Assembly: GCF_000423105.1 (NCBI RefSeq)
Contig: NZ_AUHI01000005.1
Location: 124,001-188,000 of the forward strand
DNA: 64,000 nt
Direction: 5' to 3'
Origin: Halalkalibacillus halophilus DSM 18494
GTDB taxonomy: Bacteria; Bacillota; Bacilli; Bacillales; Alkalibacillaceae
Made by a program: the position numbers and the translations under genes. Positions 37,913 through 48,969 of the stretch are shown here, piece after piece. A model generated the notes under the pieces. That model saw nothing but the letters and a program-made list of their open reading frames with translations, searched no databases and was not told the origin of the DNA. Each line of letters starts with the position of its first letter. Positions within the stretch are counted from its first letter, which is position 1.

Positions 37913-40183
37913 TTATACCTGTGGACCACCTGTAGGTTCTTTCTTTTCATAATTAACTGGATTCTTATCGATCGATTTCCCTCTCCATACAAGCCAAAGT
38001 TGCGCTCCAAGGAATAAGGAAGAATACGTACCTGCTAGTAACCCAACTATTAAAGCAAACGAGAAGTAAGTGATGGCTTGGGCACCAAATATAAATAACA
38101 TTAGTGCTGCAAATACTACTGTAATCACTGTGTTAAAACTTCTTGCCAGCGTTTGCATTAAACTCTTGTTAACAATCGCAGCTAGTGATTTAAATGTCTT
38201 CACTCGTTTTTCTAATTGTAAGTTTTCCCGTATTCGGTCAAAGGTTACGATGGTATCGTTGATCGAATAACCGACAATCGTCAGTATGGCGGCTATCACA
38301 GTGATATCAAATTCAAATTGGAATATGCTAAATAACGCGAGTATGAAAAATGCGTCATGCAATAATGCAACAATAGCAGTAATTGCAAAGAACAATTCAA
38401 ACCTAAAGGCTAGATAAATCACAATACCAATAGAAGCATATAAAACCGCATAAACGGCATTCATAGCAAGTTCCTGTCCTACTTTTGGTGTGACCGTGCT
38501 TACACTTGGCTGATTGCCATAAACTTCTTCAAAGTGATAGTTCACTTCAGCAATCTCATCCTGCGACAACACTTTATCAAATCGCACCATTCCAATTTCT
38601 TCATCATCCCCAGCCATGACAATCTGTGTTGGTTCATGACCGATCTCCGCAAACTCATCTATTAATTCTTCTTGAGTTAATGTATCATCTGCTAACACTT
38701 GAACTCGAGAACCACTTTCAAAATCAATTCCTAAGTTTAGTCCAGCAGTAGATAAGAAGAGTATACCTGCGAGAACGGCAGCTATTGAAATAGCAAAGAA
38801 TTTCTTTCGATGTTGCACAAAATTAAACGTTTTACCAAAGAGGTGAGGTTCTACTTCCTCGCCTTTATTTATATCTTTAATTTCTGTCGGTTTCACACCA
38901 AATAATCTTGGGCGATTATTTAACACTTTACTGTTCACCCATAGCCCTAATAACAACCTTGTGCCAAATACAGCTGTAATAAAGCTTAATAGGATACTTA
39001 TAATCAACATAGTTGCGAAACCTTTAACAGAACTCGTACCAAATATAAATAAGACGGTTGCTGCTAAAATGGTTGTCACATTCGCATCTAGAATTGTAGA
39101 TAACGATCGCTTGTTACCTGCTTTAAAGGCAGAACGAAGTGTTTTTCCTGACTTCAGCTCTTCCTTTATCCGTTCAAACGTGATGATATTAGCGTCTACA
39201 GCCATACCAACACCTAACACCAGAGCTGCAATTCCTGGTAAGGTTAAGACCCCATTAATCGCCTCGAAAACGACTAAAATTAAGTAAATATAAGCACTTA
39301 ATGTTACTGCTGAAATGATTCCTGGGAACCTATAAAAAGCGATTATATAAACTAATATTAAAATAACACCTAAAATACCAGCAGTGATGGTTCGATCTAA
39401 TGCTTGTTCACCAAACTGAGCTCCAACTGCTACGGAATAAACCTCTTCTAAATCAGCTGGCAAGGAACCAGAGTTTAAAAGGTCTGCTAAAGTTTGGGCT
39501 TCATCAATCGTAAAATCGCCTGTGATTTGCACATTGGTACTAGAGATCACTTGGTCAACAGAAGGTGCAGAGATGTACTTAGGATCTTCTGAACCAATTT
39601 CATCTTCAAACGAATCTCCTTCTTCATAATCTAACCAAATTACTAACCTGTTTTCTCCAACGGGCATTTGCGAAATTTCTCTCGTTACATCCGCAAAATT
39701 ATCATAATCACTATCACCGAAATTTCGCTTTGTCTCAAGCGTTACAATCGCATTATTCGTTTGGTCAAAATCTTGCCTTGCACTACCTTCCACTAACTCA
39801 GAACCATCAAAGTAAAGCTCATCATCTACGCCACGAAAAGATATATTAGCAGTCGTGGATAATATCTCTCTTGCTTCGTTTTGATCGCTCACACCTGCTA
39901 ATTGTACTCGAATTCGATTATCCCCTTCAATATCAATTAAAGGTTCATTAACACCTAGGACATCGACACGTTGGTACAAGCTTTGAACAACCGCTTCTAG
40001 CATTTGGTCATTCACTTCTTGTGAATCATTTAACGGTTCTACCTCGTATAAGACTTCGAATCCACCTTGCAAGTCTAATCCTAAGGGTATTTCTTTCGTG
40101 ATGGAATTCGTCGTCGTTCCAATCAGTCCTCCTAATAGAAGAACAATTATAAAAAAGGCGACGATTCTGCCCTTCCTTTTCAT
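37913..40183 (-). CDS. secDF: Protein-export membrane protein SecDF (fused)
   Basis: A 756-aa single-chain fusion of SecD (about residues 1-430) and SecF (about 450-756), as is normal in Bacillus. It has two six-helix RND halves, each with a large extracytoplasmic domain. Features are the first helix plus KEIPLGLDLQGGFEVLYEV, the P1 domain, the helix-4 motif VLGVGMAVDANIITFERI, and in the SecF half LGIDFESGSRVQV and IVGYSINDTIVTFDRIREN. It uses the proton gradient to help protein export. Length is close to B. subtilis SecDF (737 aa). Confidence 0.96.
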   Translation of the reverse strand: MKRKGRIVAFFIIVLLLGGLIGTTTNSITKEIPLGLDLQGGFEVLYEVEPLNDSQEVNDQMLEAVVQSLYQRVDVLGVNEPLIDIEGDNRIRVQLAGVSDQNEAREILSTTANISFRGVDDELYFDGSELVEGSARQDFDQTNNAIVTLETKRNFGDSDYDNFADVTREISQMPVGENRLVIWLDYEEGDSFEDEIGSEDPKYISAPSVDQVISSTNVQITGDFTIDEAQTLADLLNSGSLPADLEEVYSVAVGAQFGEQALDRTITAGILGVILILVYIIAFYRFPGIISAVTLSAYIYLILVVFEAINGVLTLPGIAALVLGVGMAVDANIITFERIKEELKSGKTLRSAFKAGNKRSLSTILDANVTTILAATVLFIFGTSSVKGFATMLIISILLSFITAVFGTRLLLGLWVNSKVLNNRPRLFGVKPTEIKDINKGEEVEPHLFGKTFNFVQHRKKFFAISIAAVLAGILFLSTAGLNLGIDFESGSRVQVLADDTLTQEELIDEFAEIGHEPTQIVMAGDDEEIGMVRFDKVLSQDEIAEVNYHFEEVYGNQPSVSTVTPKVGQELAMNAVYAVLYASIGIVIYLAFRFELFFAITAIVALLHDAFFILALFSIFQFEFDITVIAAILTIVGYSINDTIVTFDRIRENLQLEKRVKTFKSLAAIVNKSLMQTLARSFNTVITVVFAALMLFIFGAQAITYFSFALIVGLLAGTYSSLFLGAQLWLVWRGKSIDKNPVNYEKKEPTGGPQV

Positions 40184-40220
40184 ATGTAGTTTTCCCCCTT
40201 AAAACAGTAAGTTAATAAAC

Positions 40221-40526
40221 TTACTGTCCTTTCCCTTGCTTATTTGTTAATGCCTGAATTGACTCCATTAAATTATCATCTTGTTTCTGTGCTTCTACAG
40301 TTAAATAACTCATATAAATAGCGTCTTTCAAATGAAGCACATCTTGTACTACCTGATGCAATGTCTTTTCCTTCTCTTTTCTCCACACTTTTGCTTCCAG
40401 GCATTCCCATAATTCTTTCTTTGTAGGGCGTTCATACCCGAGCATCTCTAATTCATCTATCTTACTATTCATCGCTTCATGAATGTAAGGTCTCCACTGG
40501 TTTACATGCTTTTTAATTGGTTCCAA
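40221..40526 (-). CDS. comN: Post-transcriptional regulator ComN
   Basis: A 101-aa protein of the ComN/YrzD family, which in B. subtilis affects comEA-operon mRNA and localises with DivIVA and MinJ. Typical segments are EPIKKHVNQWRPYIHEAM, LGYERPTKKELWECLEAKVW and DVLHLKDAIYMSYLTVEA. The frame is open to 40556, but the TTG at 40526 has GGGAGG at 9 nt and gives the family's 98-101 aa. It lies next to secDF and divergent from spoVB, as expected. Confidence 0.83.
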   Translation of the reverse strand: MEPIKKHVNQWRPYIHEAMNSKIDELEMLGYERPTKKELWECLEAKVWRKEKEKTLHQVVQDVLHLKDAIYMSYLTVEAQKQDDNLMESIQALTNKQGKGQ

Positions 40527-40566
40527 TAATATTGGCCTCCCTATGATTAATATCAAAGATTAATCA

Positions 40567-40593
40567 TGATATTGGTAAAGACAAGCATATAGA
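40567..40593 (+). promoter_or_regulatory. Weak candidate sigma-E promoter of spoVB
   Basis: TGATATT (40567-40573) and CATATAGA (40586-40593) resemble sigma-E -35 and -10 boxes, but the 12-nt spacing is short. spoVB is a sigma-E gene in B. subtilis. Confidence 0.3.
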
Positions 40594-40639
40594 TTATTGT
40601 ACCGAAAATTCATTCTTTTGAGAAGGCAGGTTTACTAAA

Positions 40640-42181
40640 TTGTCCAAACAGACTTTCATTAAAGGTGCAATAATTTTAATAATAGCTGGAATGATCAGCA
40701 GATTACTAGGTTTCGTTAACAGAATAGTTATGGCACGTCTCTTAGGTGAAGATGGAATTGGAATTTACATGCTTTCACTTCCTGCCTTGTTTCTTATGAT
40801 TACTTTATCTCAAATAGGAATTCCTGTTGCTGTTTCTAAACTAGTTGCAGAAGCCAATGTAGTTAATGATCAAAAGAGGATACGTTTAATACTATTGATT
40901 TCCTTCTCAATCACTATTTGTTTAAGTATCTTACTATCAGCCTTATTTGTAGTCGCTGTACCATTTGTTACAACGTATCTCATTACAGACTCCCGCACGT
41001 TCATACCGATGTTAGTCATGACTCCGATCATCCTAATAATCGCCATATCCTCTGTCATAAGAGGATACTTTCAAGGCATGCAGAATATGGTTCCTCAGGC
41101 AACTTCTCAAGTCATTGAACAAGTTTTTCGAATTCTCTTAGTAGTAATATTTGTAAAACAATTACTACCTTATGGTATCGAGTGGGCAGCAGCTGGCGCA
41201 ATGTTCTCTGTTGTTCTTGGAGAACTGCTATCCCTTTGTTACATGCTACTCTGCTTTAAGAAATATAAACACATAAGTATCTTTACAAGTTTAAGGAAAC
41301 CAATCCAAAAGTGCAAAGAAACTTTTGTGAACATTTTACAAATTGCTCTTCCTACGGCTGGGACAAGAATGATCGGCTCGACTACGTATTTTCTTGAACC
41401 TATTTTAGTTTCTCAGAGTTTGTTAATCGCAGGATATACAATTGCAGAAAGTACGAAGCTTTATGGACAGTTGACAGGTTATGTACTCCCGCTTTTATTA
41501 CTACCTACATTTATTACACATTCGATATCTGTTGCGTTAATACCTTCTATTAGTGAATCAAATAGTTTAAACCATCAAGAAACGATTCGATTCCGATTAA
41601 CGCAGGCTTTAAGAATATCCTTTGCTTCAGGTGGACTAGCTACAATTGTATTCATGTTATTAGCAGCTTCCATTTTAGAAGTAATGTACGGCAGTCAAAG
41701 CGGTGCAACCTTTTTAACTTTCATGGCTCCATTTTTCTTATTATTATATTTCCAAGCTCCATTACAAGCTACACTACAAGCTTTAAATTTCGCCAAACAA
41801 GCTATGGTGAATAGCTTAGTTGGAGCCTTAGTAAAACTAGCTACGCTTTGGATCCTTGCTACAAATCCATCTTTTGGAATGGATGGGGTCATGCTTTCTT
41901 TACTAATTGGAATCATCACAGTTACCCTACTTCACTTTATTAGTTTATATAAGTTAATTCACTATACTTTCCCGTTAATGCTTTTTGTCAGAATGCTATT
42001 AGTATTAGGAATAACTTATACTACAGGATTTAATTTAAAAATCTTTTTCACAGATGGAAGCATTTTATCAATCATAAGCATTATTTTGATCCTATCCATT
42101 GTATATTTGTTCTTACTATTTTGCTTCAAATTAATTCAAAAAGATGAATTTCGTCACTTTCGTCTTTCAAACAAAGGCTAA
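40640..42181 (+). CDS. spoVB: Stage V sporulation protein B (MOP-superfamily flippase)
   Basis: A 513-aa integral membrane protein with about 14 helices of the polysaccharide-transport/MviN class, required for spore cortex synthesis; it is thought to move lipid-linked cortex precursors. It opens with KGAIILIIAGMISRLLGFVNRI and has VIRGYFQGMQNMVPQATSQVIEQVFR, both typical of SpoVB. The start appears to be TTG, with AAGGCAGG about 11 nt upstream. The gene is convergent with yrbG, and the two stop codons overlap. Confidence 0.92.
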   Translation: MSKQTFIKGAIILIIAGMISRLLGFVNRIVMARLLGEDGIGIYMLSLPALFLMITLSQIGIPVAVSKLVAEANVVNDQKRIRLILLISFSITICLSILLSALFVVAVPFVTTYLITDSRTFIPMLVMTPIILIIAISSVIRGYFQGMQNMVPQATSQVIEQVFRILLVVIFVKQLLPYGIEWAAAGAMFSVVLGELLSLCYMLLCFKKYKHISIFTSLRKPIQKCKETFVNILQIALPTAGTRMIGSTTYFLEPILVSQSLLIAGYTIAESTKLYGQLTGYVLPLLLLPTFITHSISVALIPSISESNSLNHQETIRFRLTQALRISFASGGLATIVFMLLAASILEVMYGSQSGATFLTFMAPFFLLLYFQAPLQATLQALNFAKQAMVNSLVGALVKLATLWILATNPSFGMDGVMLSLLIGIITVTLLHFISLYKLIHYTFPLMLFVRMLLVLGITYTTGFNLKIFFTDGSILSIISIILILSIVYLFLLFCFKLIQKDEFRHFRLSNKG

Positions 42182-42819
42182 TTTTTGAAATCCAAAAAAT
42201 AGGACCCATCGTCAAACCGTTGAGCTAGCAATATTTGTTTATGAGTCGTGATTCCCCTGCTCTTAAGTTCGTTTAATAATTGATCCTCAGATAGGTTATG
42301 GTCTATTAAGGCTTGTTGCTGGATCACCCCATCAACGATTATTGGTTCAATCGTAGATGGAGGGTGGTCCTTTTTTTTGAATACGGATAGTTTACCGCTT
42401 GTTTCCAACACTGCTAAACTCACTTCTCGAAGATCGATTACGTCTTTTTCTCGTAACTGTAATAACAAGTCGTCTAAATTGTACCTCTGACGTTTCATTT
42501 CTCCTTGGTCAATTTTACCCTCCCTCATTATGATCGACGGTTTTCCGTCCAAATAAGTTCTGAGCCTATTACTTTTAATCGATACATAAGCAGTAAGTAA
42601 TTGAATTCCTAGAAGAATAAACATAGGAGTTAACATCAAAAAAAACGATTCCTCCACTTGCTCAATGGAAAGAACCGCTATTTCTGCAAGCATTATAAAA
42701 ACTACTAGATCCATGACACTTAGTTCGCCAATTTCTCTTTTTCCCATGAAACGAAAGACTATATAAATAGCTATATATACTCCTACTGTGCGTATAATTA
42801 ATAAAATGACTTCTTGCAT
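42178..42819 (-). CDS. yrbG: DUF421 membrane protein YrbG
   Basis: A 213-aa protein with three N-terminal membrane helices (about residues 7-78) and a cytoplasmic DUF421 domain (RTYLDGKPSIIMREGKID onward, LQLREKDVIDLREVSLAVLE). YetF-type DUF421 proteins have been linked to spore germination and membrane assembly in Bacillus, but the role of YrbG is unknown. It overlaps the end of the convergent spoVB gene by 4 nt, leaving no room for a terminator. Confidence 0.88.
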   Translation of the reverse strand: MQEVILLIIRTVGVYIAIYIVFRFMGKREIGELSVMDLVVFIMLAEIAVLSIEQVEESFFLMLTPMFILLGIQLLTAYVSIKSNRLRTYLDGKPSIIMREGKIDQGEMKRQRYNLDDLLLQLREKDVIDLREVSLAVLETSGKLSVFKKKDHPPSTIEPIIVDGVIQQQALIDHNLSEDQLLNELKSRGITTHKQILLAQRFDDGSYFLDFKN

Positions 42820-42886
42820 ATCTCACCCTCCACATGGAGTCTCTTTCTTATATTCTCCATTCGCAGATAAGAGTATACAGTTCTCT

Positions 42887-44170
42887 TTAAAAATATCTTA
42901 ATTGCAAGTAAATCGTTGCAAGGATTAACGAACCAACAACAACCAACAAACCTATTCCCATAAATTTAACGAAATTTATTTTAACTCCTTGAGTACTTGC
43001 GATTCCAGCAACTACTACATTGGCAGAAGCTCCCAATAAAGAACCATTTCCTCCTAAACAGGCCCCTAACGCAAGCGCCCACCACATGGAATCGGTTGTT
43101 ACCATACCGTATTCTTCTAATTCAAATAAAACAGGGATCATTGATGCTACATATGGGATATTGTCTACAAATCCAGATAATAACCCTGCCGACCACAGAA
43201 TCACAAAAGAAGAAGTCATTACATTCCCTTCTGTCAATTCAATAAACTGTACAGCAATCCAATCTATAATCCCAACTTGTTCTAATCCCCCTACTAATAC
43301 GAACAAGCCTACAAAGAAAAATAATGTCGTCCATTCGATTTTAGAAAATATTTGATCACAATCCACTTCTTTCTCGGAAAGCAAAAGTAGAACTAATGCC
43401 GCTACGGTAGCTACCATAGTTAACTCTATATGGAGAAAGCCATGAAGTGTAAAACCGATAATAGTTGCAACTAATACAGTAATAGATTGATAAAACAGAG
43501 GGGTCTTTTTAAGTACTTCATTAGGGTTGATGTGCAATAGTATTTCCCTTTGATCTTCCATACCCGCAAGTTGAAGAGGTTTATAGAAAATCAATAATAG
43601 AAAGAGCATCGTTAAGGCAAAAATTATCAAAACGATTGGACCTAAATTTATTATAAAAGAAGTGAAAGTTAGGTGCTCGACTGCTTGACCTATCATAATA
43701 TTTGGTGGATCACCAATCATAGTTGCTGTACCGCCAACATTTGAAGTTATAATGACCATGACTAAGAAAGGAAAAGCCGGCAAGTTTAGTCGTTTAATCA
43801 TATGTAGAAGAATCGGGACAAACAATAAGACTGTCGTCACGTTATCTAAAAAAGCTGATCCAACAGCTGTTAAAATGCCAGCCCATATAAATAATGGAAT
43901 AGGCTTCCCGTTTACTCGTTTCATTAACATCAATGCAATGTATTCAAACAATCCAGTCCGTTGAGTAATCGTAATAATGACCATCATAGAGAACAAAAGT
44001 ATAATCGTTCCCCAATCAACGTAAGTAGTTAATGCTTCTTCTAGTTCAAACAATCCAAACAAAACTAACAATGCGGCCCCTGATAAAGCTACTAGAGCTC
44101 TGTTAAGTTTGTCTTGGAGTAAAAATATATAACTAATGACAAAAACAATGATTGCTAATAATGCCTCCAC
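42887..44170 (-). CDS. NhaD/ArsB-type ion transporter (IT superfamily)
   Basis: A 427-aa membrane protein with 11-12 predicted helices. The pattern fits the ArsB/NhaD (P-protein) family: GSAFLDNVTTVLLFVPI and SGFVDNIPYVASMIP are the paired re-entrant FLDN/FVDN motifs, with TSNVGGTATMIGDPPNIMIG after the first and GGNGSLLGASANVVVAG after the second. Members move arsenite, or Na+ against H+. No arsenic genes lie nearby. Near an Mrp operon in a probably salt-adapted host, a Na+/H+ role is a reasonable guess but not shown. Confidence 0.8.
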   Translation of the reverse strand: MEALLAIIVFVISYIFLLQDKLNRALVALSGAALLVLFGLFELEEALTTYVDWGTIILLFSMMVIITITQRTGLFEYIALMLMKRVNGKPIPLFIWAGILTAVGSAFLDNVTTVLLFVPILLHMIKRLNLPAFPFLVMVIITSNVGGTATMIGDPPNIMIGQAVEHLTFTSFIINLGPIVLIIFALTMLFLLLIFYKPLQLAGMEDQREILLHINPNEVLKKTPLFYQSITVLVATIIGFTLHGFLHIELTMVATVAALVLLLLSEKEVDCDQIFSKIEWTTLFFFVGLFVLVGGLEQVGIIDWIAVQFIELTEGNVMTSSFVILWSAGLLSGFVDNIPYVASMIPVLFELEEYGMVTTDSMWWALALGACLGGNGSLLGASANVVVAGIASTQGVKINFVKFMGIGLLVVVGSLILATIYLQLRYF

Positions 44171-44266
44171 GGTTTATTCTCCTTTAAATACATGATACTC
44201 ATTCATACGTCTTTTTTAGGACAAACATGCATACTTTAGAGTAAATGGTGATGAAGGAGAGATGTC

Positions 44267-44635
44267 ATGCAAACGAGAACAAAGGCATTAAGTATTAGTC
44301 TATTAGTTGTTTTATTATTAATGATTACTGTAAGTTTCATTTTCACCTTACTTATTTCTACTTTAGACATGAGTACAACCTATATGAGTCAAATTAGTTC
44401 TATAGTAGGGATCGTTATCTTATTCATTGGGGGAATGATTGGCGGGGCAATGTCAGGTGGCCGTGGATGGTTAACAGGCCTTTTAACAGGAACAATGTAT
44501 GCATTTATTATTTTGTTATATCAGTTCCTAGCACATGACACATGGCTATTCTCGAATCAAGCTTTCTATTTACTATTATTTGTACTTGCTGCTACCACGG
44601 GTGGAATCCTTGGCGTAAATATAAGAAGAAGGTAG
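44267..44635 (+). CDS. yrzE: TIGR04086-family membrane protein YrzE
   Basis: A 122-aa protein that is nearly all membrane: four predicted helices at about 8-30, 42-64, 70-92 and 97-116. The glycine-rich GGMIGGAMSGGRGWLTGLLTG segment is the family hallmark. No function is known. GGAGAG precedes the ATG. It is divergent from the NhaD-like gene and convergent with yajC; its last codons form one arm of a long palindrome. Confidence 0.82.
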   Translation: MQTRTKALSISLLVVLLLMITVSFIFTLLISTLDMSTTYMSQISSIVGIVILFIGGMIGGAMSGGRGWLTGLLTGTMYAFIILLYQFLAHDTWLFSNQAFYLLLFVLAATTGGILGVNIRRR

Positions 44636-44655
44636 CTTTTAAGCTACCTTCTTCT
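44624..44655. terminator. Palindrome at the end of yrzE, between convergent genes
   Basis: A perfect 15-bp inverted repeat (44624-44638 and 44641-44655) spans the yrzE stop codon and ends just before the yajC stop. It probably terminates both strands, although neither side has a long T tract. Confidence 0.65.
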
Positions 44656-44661
44656 CGTTAC

Positions 44662-44925
44662 TTACATATTATTTTTCTTTTCACGAATCGAAGAACGTTC
44701 GTATGTAAGCTTTTGACCATCACTTACTTCAAGTACGACAGTTCCCTCGTCAAGTGCATGTACTAAACCATGCAATCCTCCAATAGTAATCACTTCATCA
44801 CCTTTTTGAAGGTTGCTTTGCATTTCATTCACTTGCTTTTGACGCTTTTGTTGTGGACGAATCAAAATAAACCAAAACAACAGTACAAATAACAATATCG
44901 GTGCTAACGTCGCTAATAATTCCAT
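44662..44925 (-). CDS. yajC: Preprotein translocase subunit YajC
   Basis: An 87-aa protein with one N-terminal membrane helix (LLATLAPILLFVLLFWFILIRPQQ, residues near 3-22) followed by the cytoplasmic RPQQKRQKQ and GDEVITIGGLHG segments characteristic of YajC, which associates with SecDF-SecYEG. It lies 17 nt after tgt, as in most bacteria (queA-tgt-yajC). SecDF is encoded separately at 37913-40183 here. Confidence 0.95.
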   Translation of the reverse strand: MELLATLAPILLFVLLFWFILIRPQQKRQKQVNEMQSNLQKGDEVITIGGLHGLVHALDEGTVVLEVSDGQKLTYERSSIREKKNNM

Positions 44926-44942
44926 CTATTTATTCCTCCTTT

Positions 44943-46085
<1,143 letters not shown>

Positions 46086-46099
46086 CTATTCTCCTACTT

Positions 46100-47125
46100 T
46101 TAAATAATTAACATCGCATCTCCAAAACTGAAAAACCGGTACCGTTGTTGCACCGCTTCTTTGTAGGCATCTAAAATTAATTCTCTTGAAGCAAATGCAC
46201 TCACAAGCATAATTAACGTTGATTTTGGCAAGTGAAAATTTGTAATTAGTCCATCAACTGCCTGAAAGTCATATGGGGGATATATAAATATATCAGTCCA
46301 TCCACTAGTTGCAACAAATTTATGATGATCACGCATAATCGTCTCCAATGTCCTAATCGAAGTGGTTCCTACCGCAATCACTTTTCCACCATTGGCTTTT
46401 GTGCGTTCTAACGTTTCGGCCGTACTTTCATCGAGTTGATAGTATTCTGCATGCATATCATGACTTTCAATTGTTTCTACTTGAACAGGGCGAAATGTCC
46501 CAAGTCCTACATGCAAAGTTATATATGCAATCTGTACTCCTTTATCTCTCAACTGATCTAGGATATTGTTAGTAAAATGCAAGCCAGCGGTAGGAGCTGC
46601 TGCAGAACCTACCTCCTCAGCGTATACTGTTTGATAACGATCCCGGTCTTCTAATTTCTCTTTAATGTATGGAGGGAGCGGCATTTCACCTAATTGATCC
46701 AACACTTCTAAGAAAATACCATTATACTCAAACTCAACAATTTTTCCGCCTTGGTCCAGATCTTCCTTACAAGTGGCTTGAAGCATTCCATCACCAAAAG
46801 ACACGGTTGCACCTGGCTTAAATTTCTTTGCGGGTTTGGCAAGTACTTCCCACGTGTCTCCATCCTTTTGATGAAGGAGTAGCAATTCGATCGTTGCTCC
46901 TGTTTCTTCTTTCGTGCCTAGTAAGCGAGCAGGTAAAACTTTTGTATTATTGACTACTAAACAGTCACCCGCTTCTAAGTAATTTACGACCTTAGTAAAT
47001 TGTTCATTTTGAATCGACTCTTTGTTTCTATCCAGCACCATCATCCTGGAACTCTCTCGTTCCTTAAGAGGTGTTTGGGCAATTAAATCCTCTGGTAATG
47101 TAAAATCGAAATCTTCCACTTTCAT
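46100..47125 (-). CDS. queA: S-adenosylmethionine:tRNA ribosyltransferase-isomerase QueA
   Basis: A 341-aa enzyme that transfers and isomerises the ribosyl part of SAM onto preQ1-tRNA to give epoxyqueuosine. Typical segments are [41 protein letters not shown] and [14 protein letters not shown]. The frame is open to a GTG at 47137, but the ATG at 47125 gives MKVEDFDF, matching the family start and length. It forms a queuosine pair with tgt. Confidence 0.96.
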   Translation of the reverse strand: MKVEDFDFTLPEDLIAQTPLKERESSRMMVLDRNKESIQNEQFTKVVNYLEAGDCLVVNNTKVLPARLLGTKEETGATIELLLLHQKDGDTWEVLAKPAKKFKPGATVSFGDGMLQATCKEDLDQGGKIVEFEYNGIFLEVLDQLGEMPLPPYIKEKLEDRDRYQTVYAEEVGSAAAPTAGLHFTNNILDQLRDKGVQIAYITLHVGLGTFRPVQVETIESHDMHAEYYQLDESTAETLERTKANGGKVIAVGTTSIRTLETIMRDHHKFVATSGWTDIFIYPPYDFQAVDGLITNFHLPKSTLIMLVSAFASRELILDAYKEAVQQRYRFFSFGDAMLII

Positions 47126-47143
47126 TTTAACTCGCACTTCCTT

Positions 47144-47344
47144 TTATCTAAACCTACCGAATATCATAAATAAAACACTTAAGATAATACTAATAATAAT
47201 CGACGTCACAATTGGGAAATAGATCGTTGTATTTCCTTTTTTAAAAATTAAATCACCTGGTAATCTTCCAAATACAGTCCATACAATACCAATAATGATA
47301 AAGATAACACCTAACAAAATAAACAATTTTCCAAAACCAGTCAA
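47144..47344 (-). CDS. DUF2905 small membrane protein
   Basis: A 66-aa protein with two membrane helices (about residues 5-24 and 41-63) separated by a loop with GRLPGDLIFKKGNTTIYFP, the DUF2905 signature. No function is known. It is tightly packed between ruvB and queA (2 nt after ruvB), an arrangement seen in many Firmicutes. Confidence 0.85.
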   Translation of the reverse strand: MTGFGKLFILLGVIFIIIGIVWTVFGRLPGDLIFKKGNTTIYFPIVTSIIISIILSVLFMIFGRFR

Positions 47345-47346
47345 GT

Positions 47347-48345
47347 TTAACGTACCTCCCGGTTAAAATGTTCATACGCTAAATGTGTGGCAACCCTGCC
47401 TCTAGGAGTTCTTTGAATATACCCTTCTTGTAATAAATACGGTTCATAAACATCTTCTATAGTCTGAGATTCTTCTCCTATCGTAGCAGCTAACGTATCC
47501 ACTCCTACGGGGCCACCACGAAATTTATCAATTATACCTAATAAATATTTATGGTCAATATGGTCAAGGCCTGAAGCATCTACTTGTAACATCGTTAGGG
47601 CTTTTTTTGCTGTATCTATTGATATAGATGCCTCCCCCTTCACTTGAGCGATATCTCTCACTCGCTTTAATAATCGGTTAGCTATCCTCGGGGTGCCTCT
47701 AGATCTAGATGCAATTTCAGATGCAGCCTGATCATTAATTGGATAATCGAAAATCTTTGATGTACGTTCAATAATATATTTTAAATCTTTTTCATTATAA
47801 AATTCTAGACGGCTAAGTACACCAAAACGGTCACGTAAAGGGGCAGATAATAATCCGGCTCTTGTTGTAGCTCCTACCAACGTGAAAGGTGGTAGTTCAA
47901 GTCGAACTGATCTCGCGCTATCACCTTGACCGATGACAATATCAAGAACGAAATCTTCCATTGCGGGGTATAAAATCTCTTCTACAGACCTTGGTAAACG
48001 GTGGATTTCATCTATAAATAGTACATCGCCCGCTTCTAGCGAAGATAGAATAGCCGCTAAATCTCCAGCCCGTTCGACTGCAGGTCCAGAAGTCGTACGA
48101 AATTGAACTCCCATCTCATGAGCAATGATGGAAGCTAAAGTTGTTTTACCTAATCCTGGTGGTCCATATAGTAACACATGGTCTAAAGGTTCTTCTCTCA
48201 TTTTAGCAGCTTCAATGAAAATACTTAGATTTTCCTTGGTTTTATCTTGTCCGATATACTGATCTAAATTAGACGGCCTTAAAGATTGTTCTACATCAAC
48301 ATCTTCTATTTTCTGTTCATTTGAAATCATCCGATCATCCATCAT
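47347..48345 (-). CDS. ruvB: Holliday junction branch-migration ATPase RuvB
   Basis: A 332-aa AAA+ motor that drives branch migration with RuvA. Walker [12 protein letters not shown] (near 61-71), Walker [13 protein letters not shown], sensor [18 protein letters not shown] and the C-terminal winged helix ([12 protein letters not shown]) are all present. Several ATGs crowd the start; AGGTG lies just before them, so the exact initiator is uncertain by one or more codons. It follows ruvA by 12 nt. Confidence 0.97.
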   Translation of the reverse strand: MMDDRMISNEQKIEDVDVEQSLRPSNLDQYIGQDKTKENLSIFIEAAKMREEPLDHVLLYGPPGLGKTTLASIIAHEMGVQFRTTSGPAVERAGDLAAILSSLEAGDVLFIDEIHRLPRSVEEILYPAMEDFVLDIVIGQGDSARSVRLELPPFTLVGATTRAGLLSAPLRDRFGVLSRLEFYNEKDLKYIIERTSKIFDYPINDQAASEIASRSRGTPRIANRLLKRVRDIAQVKGEASISIDTAKKALTMLQVDASGLDHIDHKYLLGIIDKFRGGPVGVDTLAATIGEESQTIEDVYEPYLLQEGYIQRTPRGRVATHLAYEHFNREVR

Positions 48346-48357
48346 TACACCTACTTT

Positions 48358-48969
48358 CTATCGCATAAGGATTTGAAGGCCTTTTTTCACTAAATCATCC
48401 GTTGATTCGTCAGAATAAGCATGTAGCTTCGTTCGAACTTCATCTGTTTCTCTTTTCGAATATCCTAAAGCCATTAGGGCCTCGACTGCTTCATCTAAAG
48501 ATCTTGAGCCAGAAGCACCATGTGGTACTTGTTGAACGTCTGTTTCAGTAGCACCATCGCTATACATCCATTCTTGTACTTTACCTTTTAAATCAAGAAT
48601 CATTTGTCTGGCTGTTTTCTTACCTACACCAGGAAACTTGGTTAAGTACGTATCATTTTCCTGCTCAATTGCTACTGCAAAATCATGTGCAGAAGTTTGA
48701 CCAACGATACTAAGTGCATTTTTGGGACCAATCCCAGAAACGTTTAGAAGCTTTTTAAATAACTCTTTTTCTTCTTGTTCTTTAAAGCCATATAACAATT
48801 GTTGATCTTCTCGTACGTAAAAATACGTATAGACTTTCACTTTTTGATTTAAACGCTCTTGAAAACGCAGTGGATTTGGGCAGATAATTTCATAGCCAAT
48901 ACCTGCTAAATCAATAATAATATATTCATCGGTTACGGTTTCTAACTCGCCATTTATGTAAGCGTACAT
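48358..48969 (-). CDS. ruvA: Holliday junction binding protein RuvA
   Basis: A 203-aa protein with an N-terminal OB-fold (MYAYINGELETV to VREDQQLLYGF), two helix-hairpin-helix motifs (LLNVSGIGPKNALSIV and LTKFPGVGKKTARQMI) and a flexible linker before the C-terminal RuvB-binding domain (DEAVEALMALGYSKRE). Full length. B. subtilis has bofC immediately upstream of ruvA; here the next gene is yebC, after a non-coding gap that includes a terminator. Confidence 0.96.
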   Translation of the reverse strand: MYAYINGELETVTDEYIIIDLAGIGYEIICPNPLRFQERLNQKVKVYTYFYVREDQQLLYGFKEQEEKELFKKLLNVSGIGPKNALSIVGQTSAHDFAVAIEQENDTYLTKFPGVGKKTARQMILDLKGKVQEWMYSDGATETDVQQVPHGASGSRSLDEAVEALMALGYSKRETDEVRTKLHAYSDESTDDLVKKGLQILMR

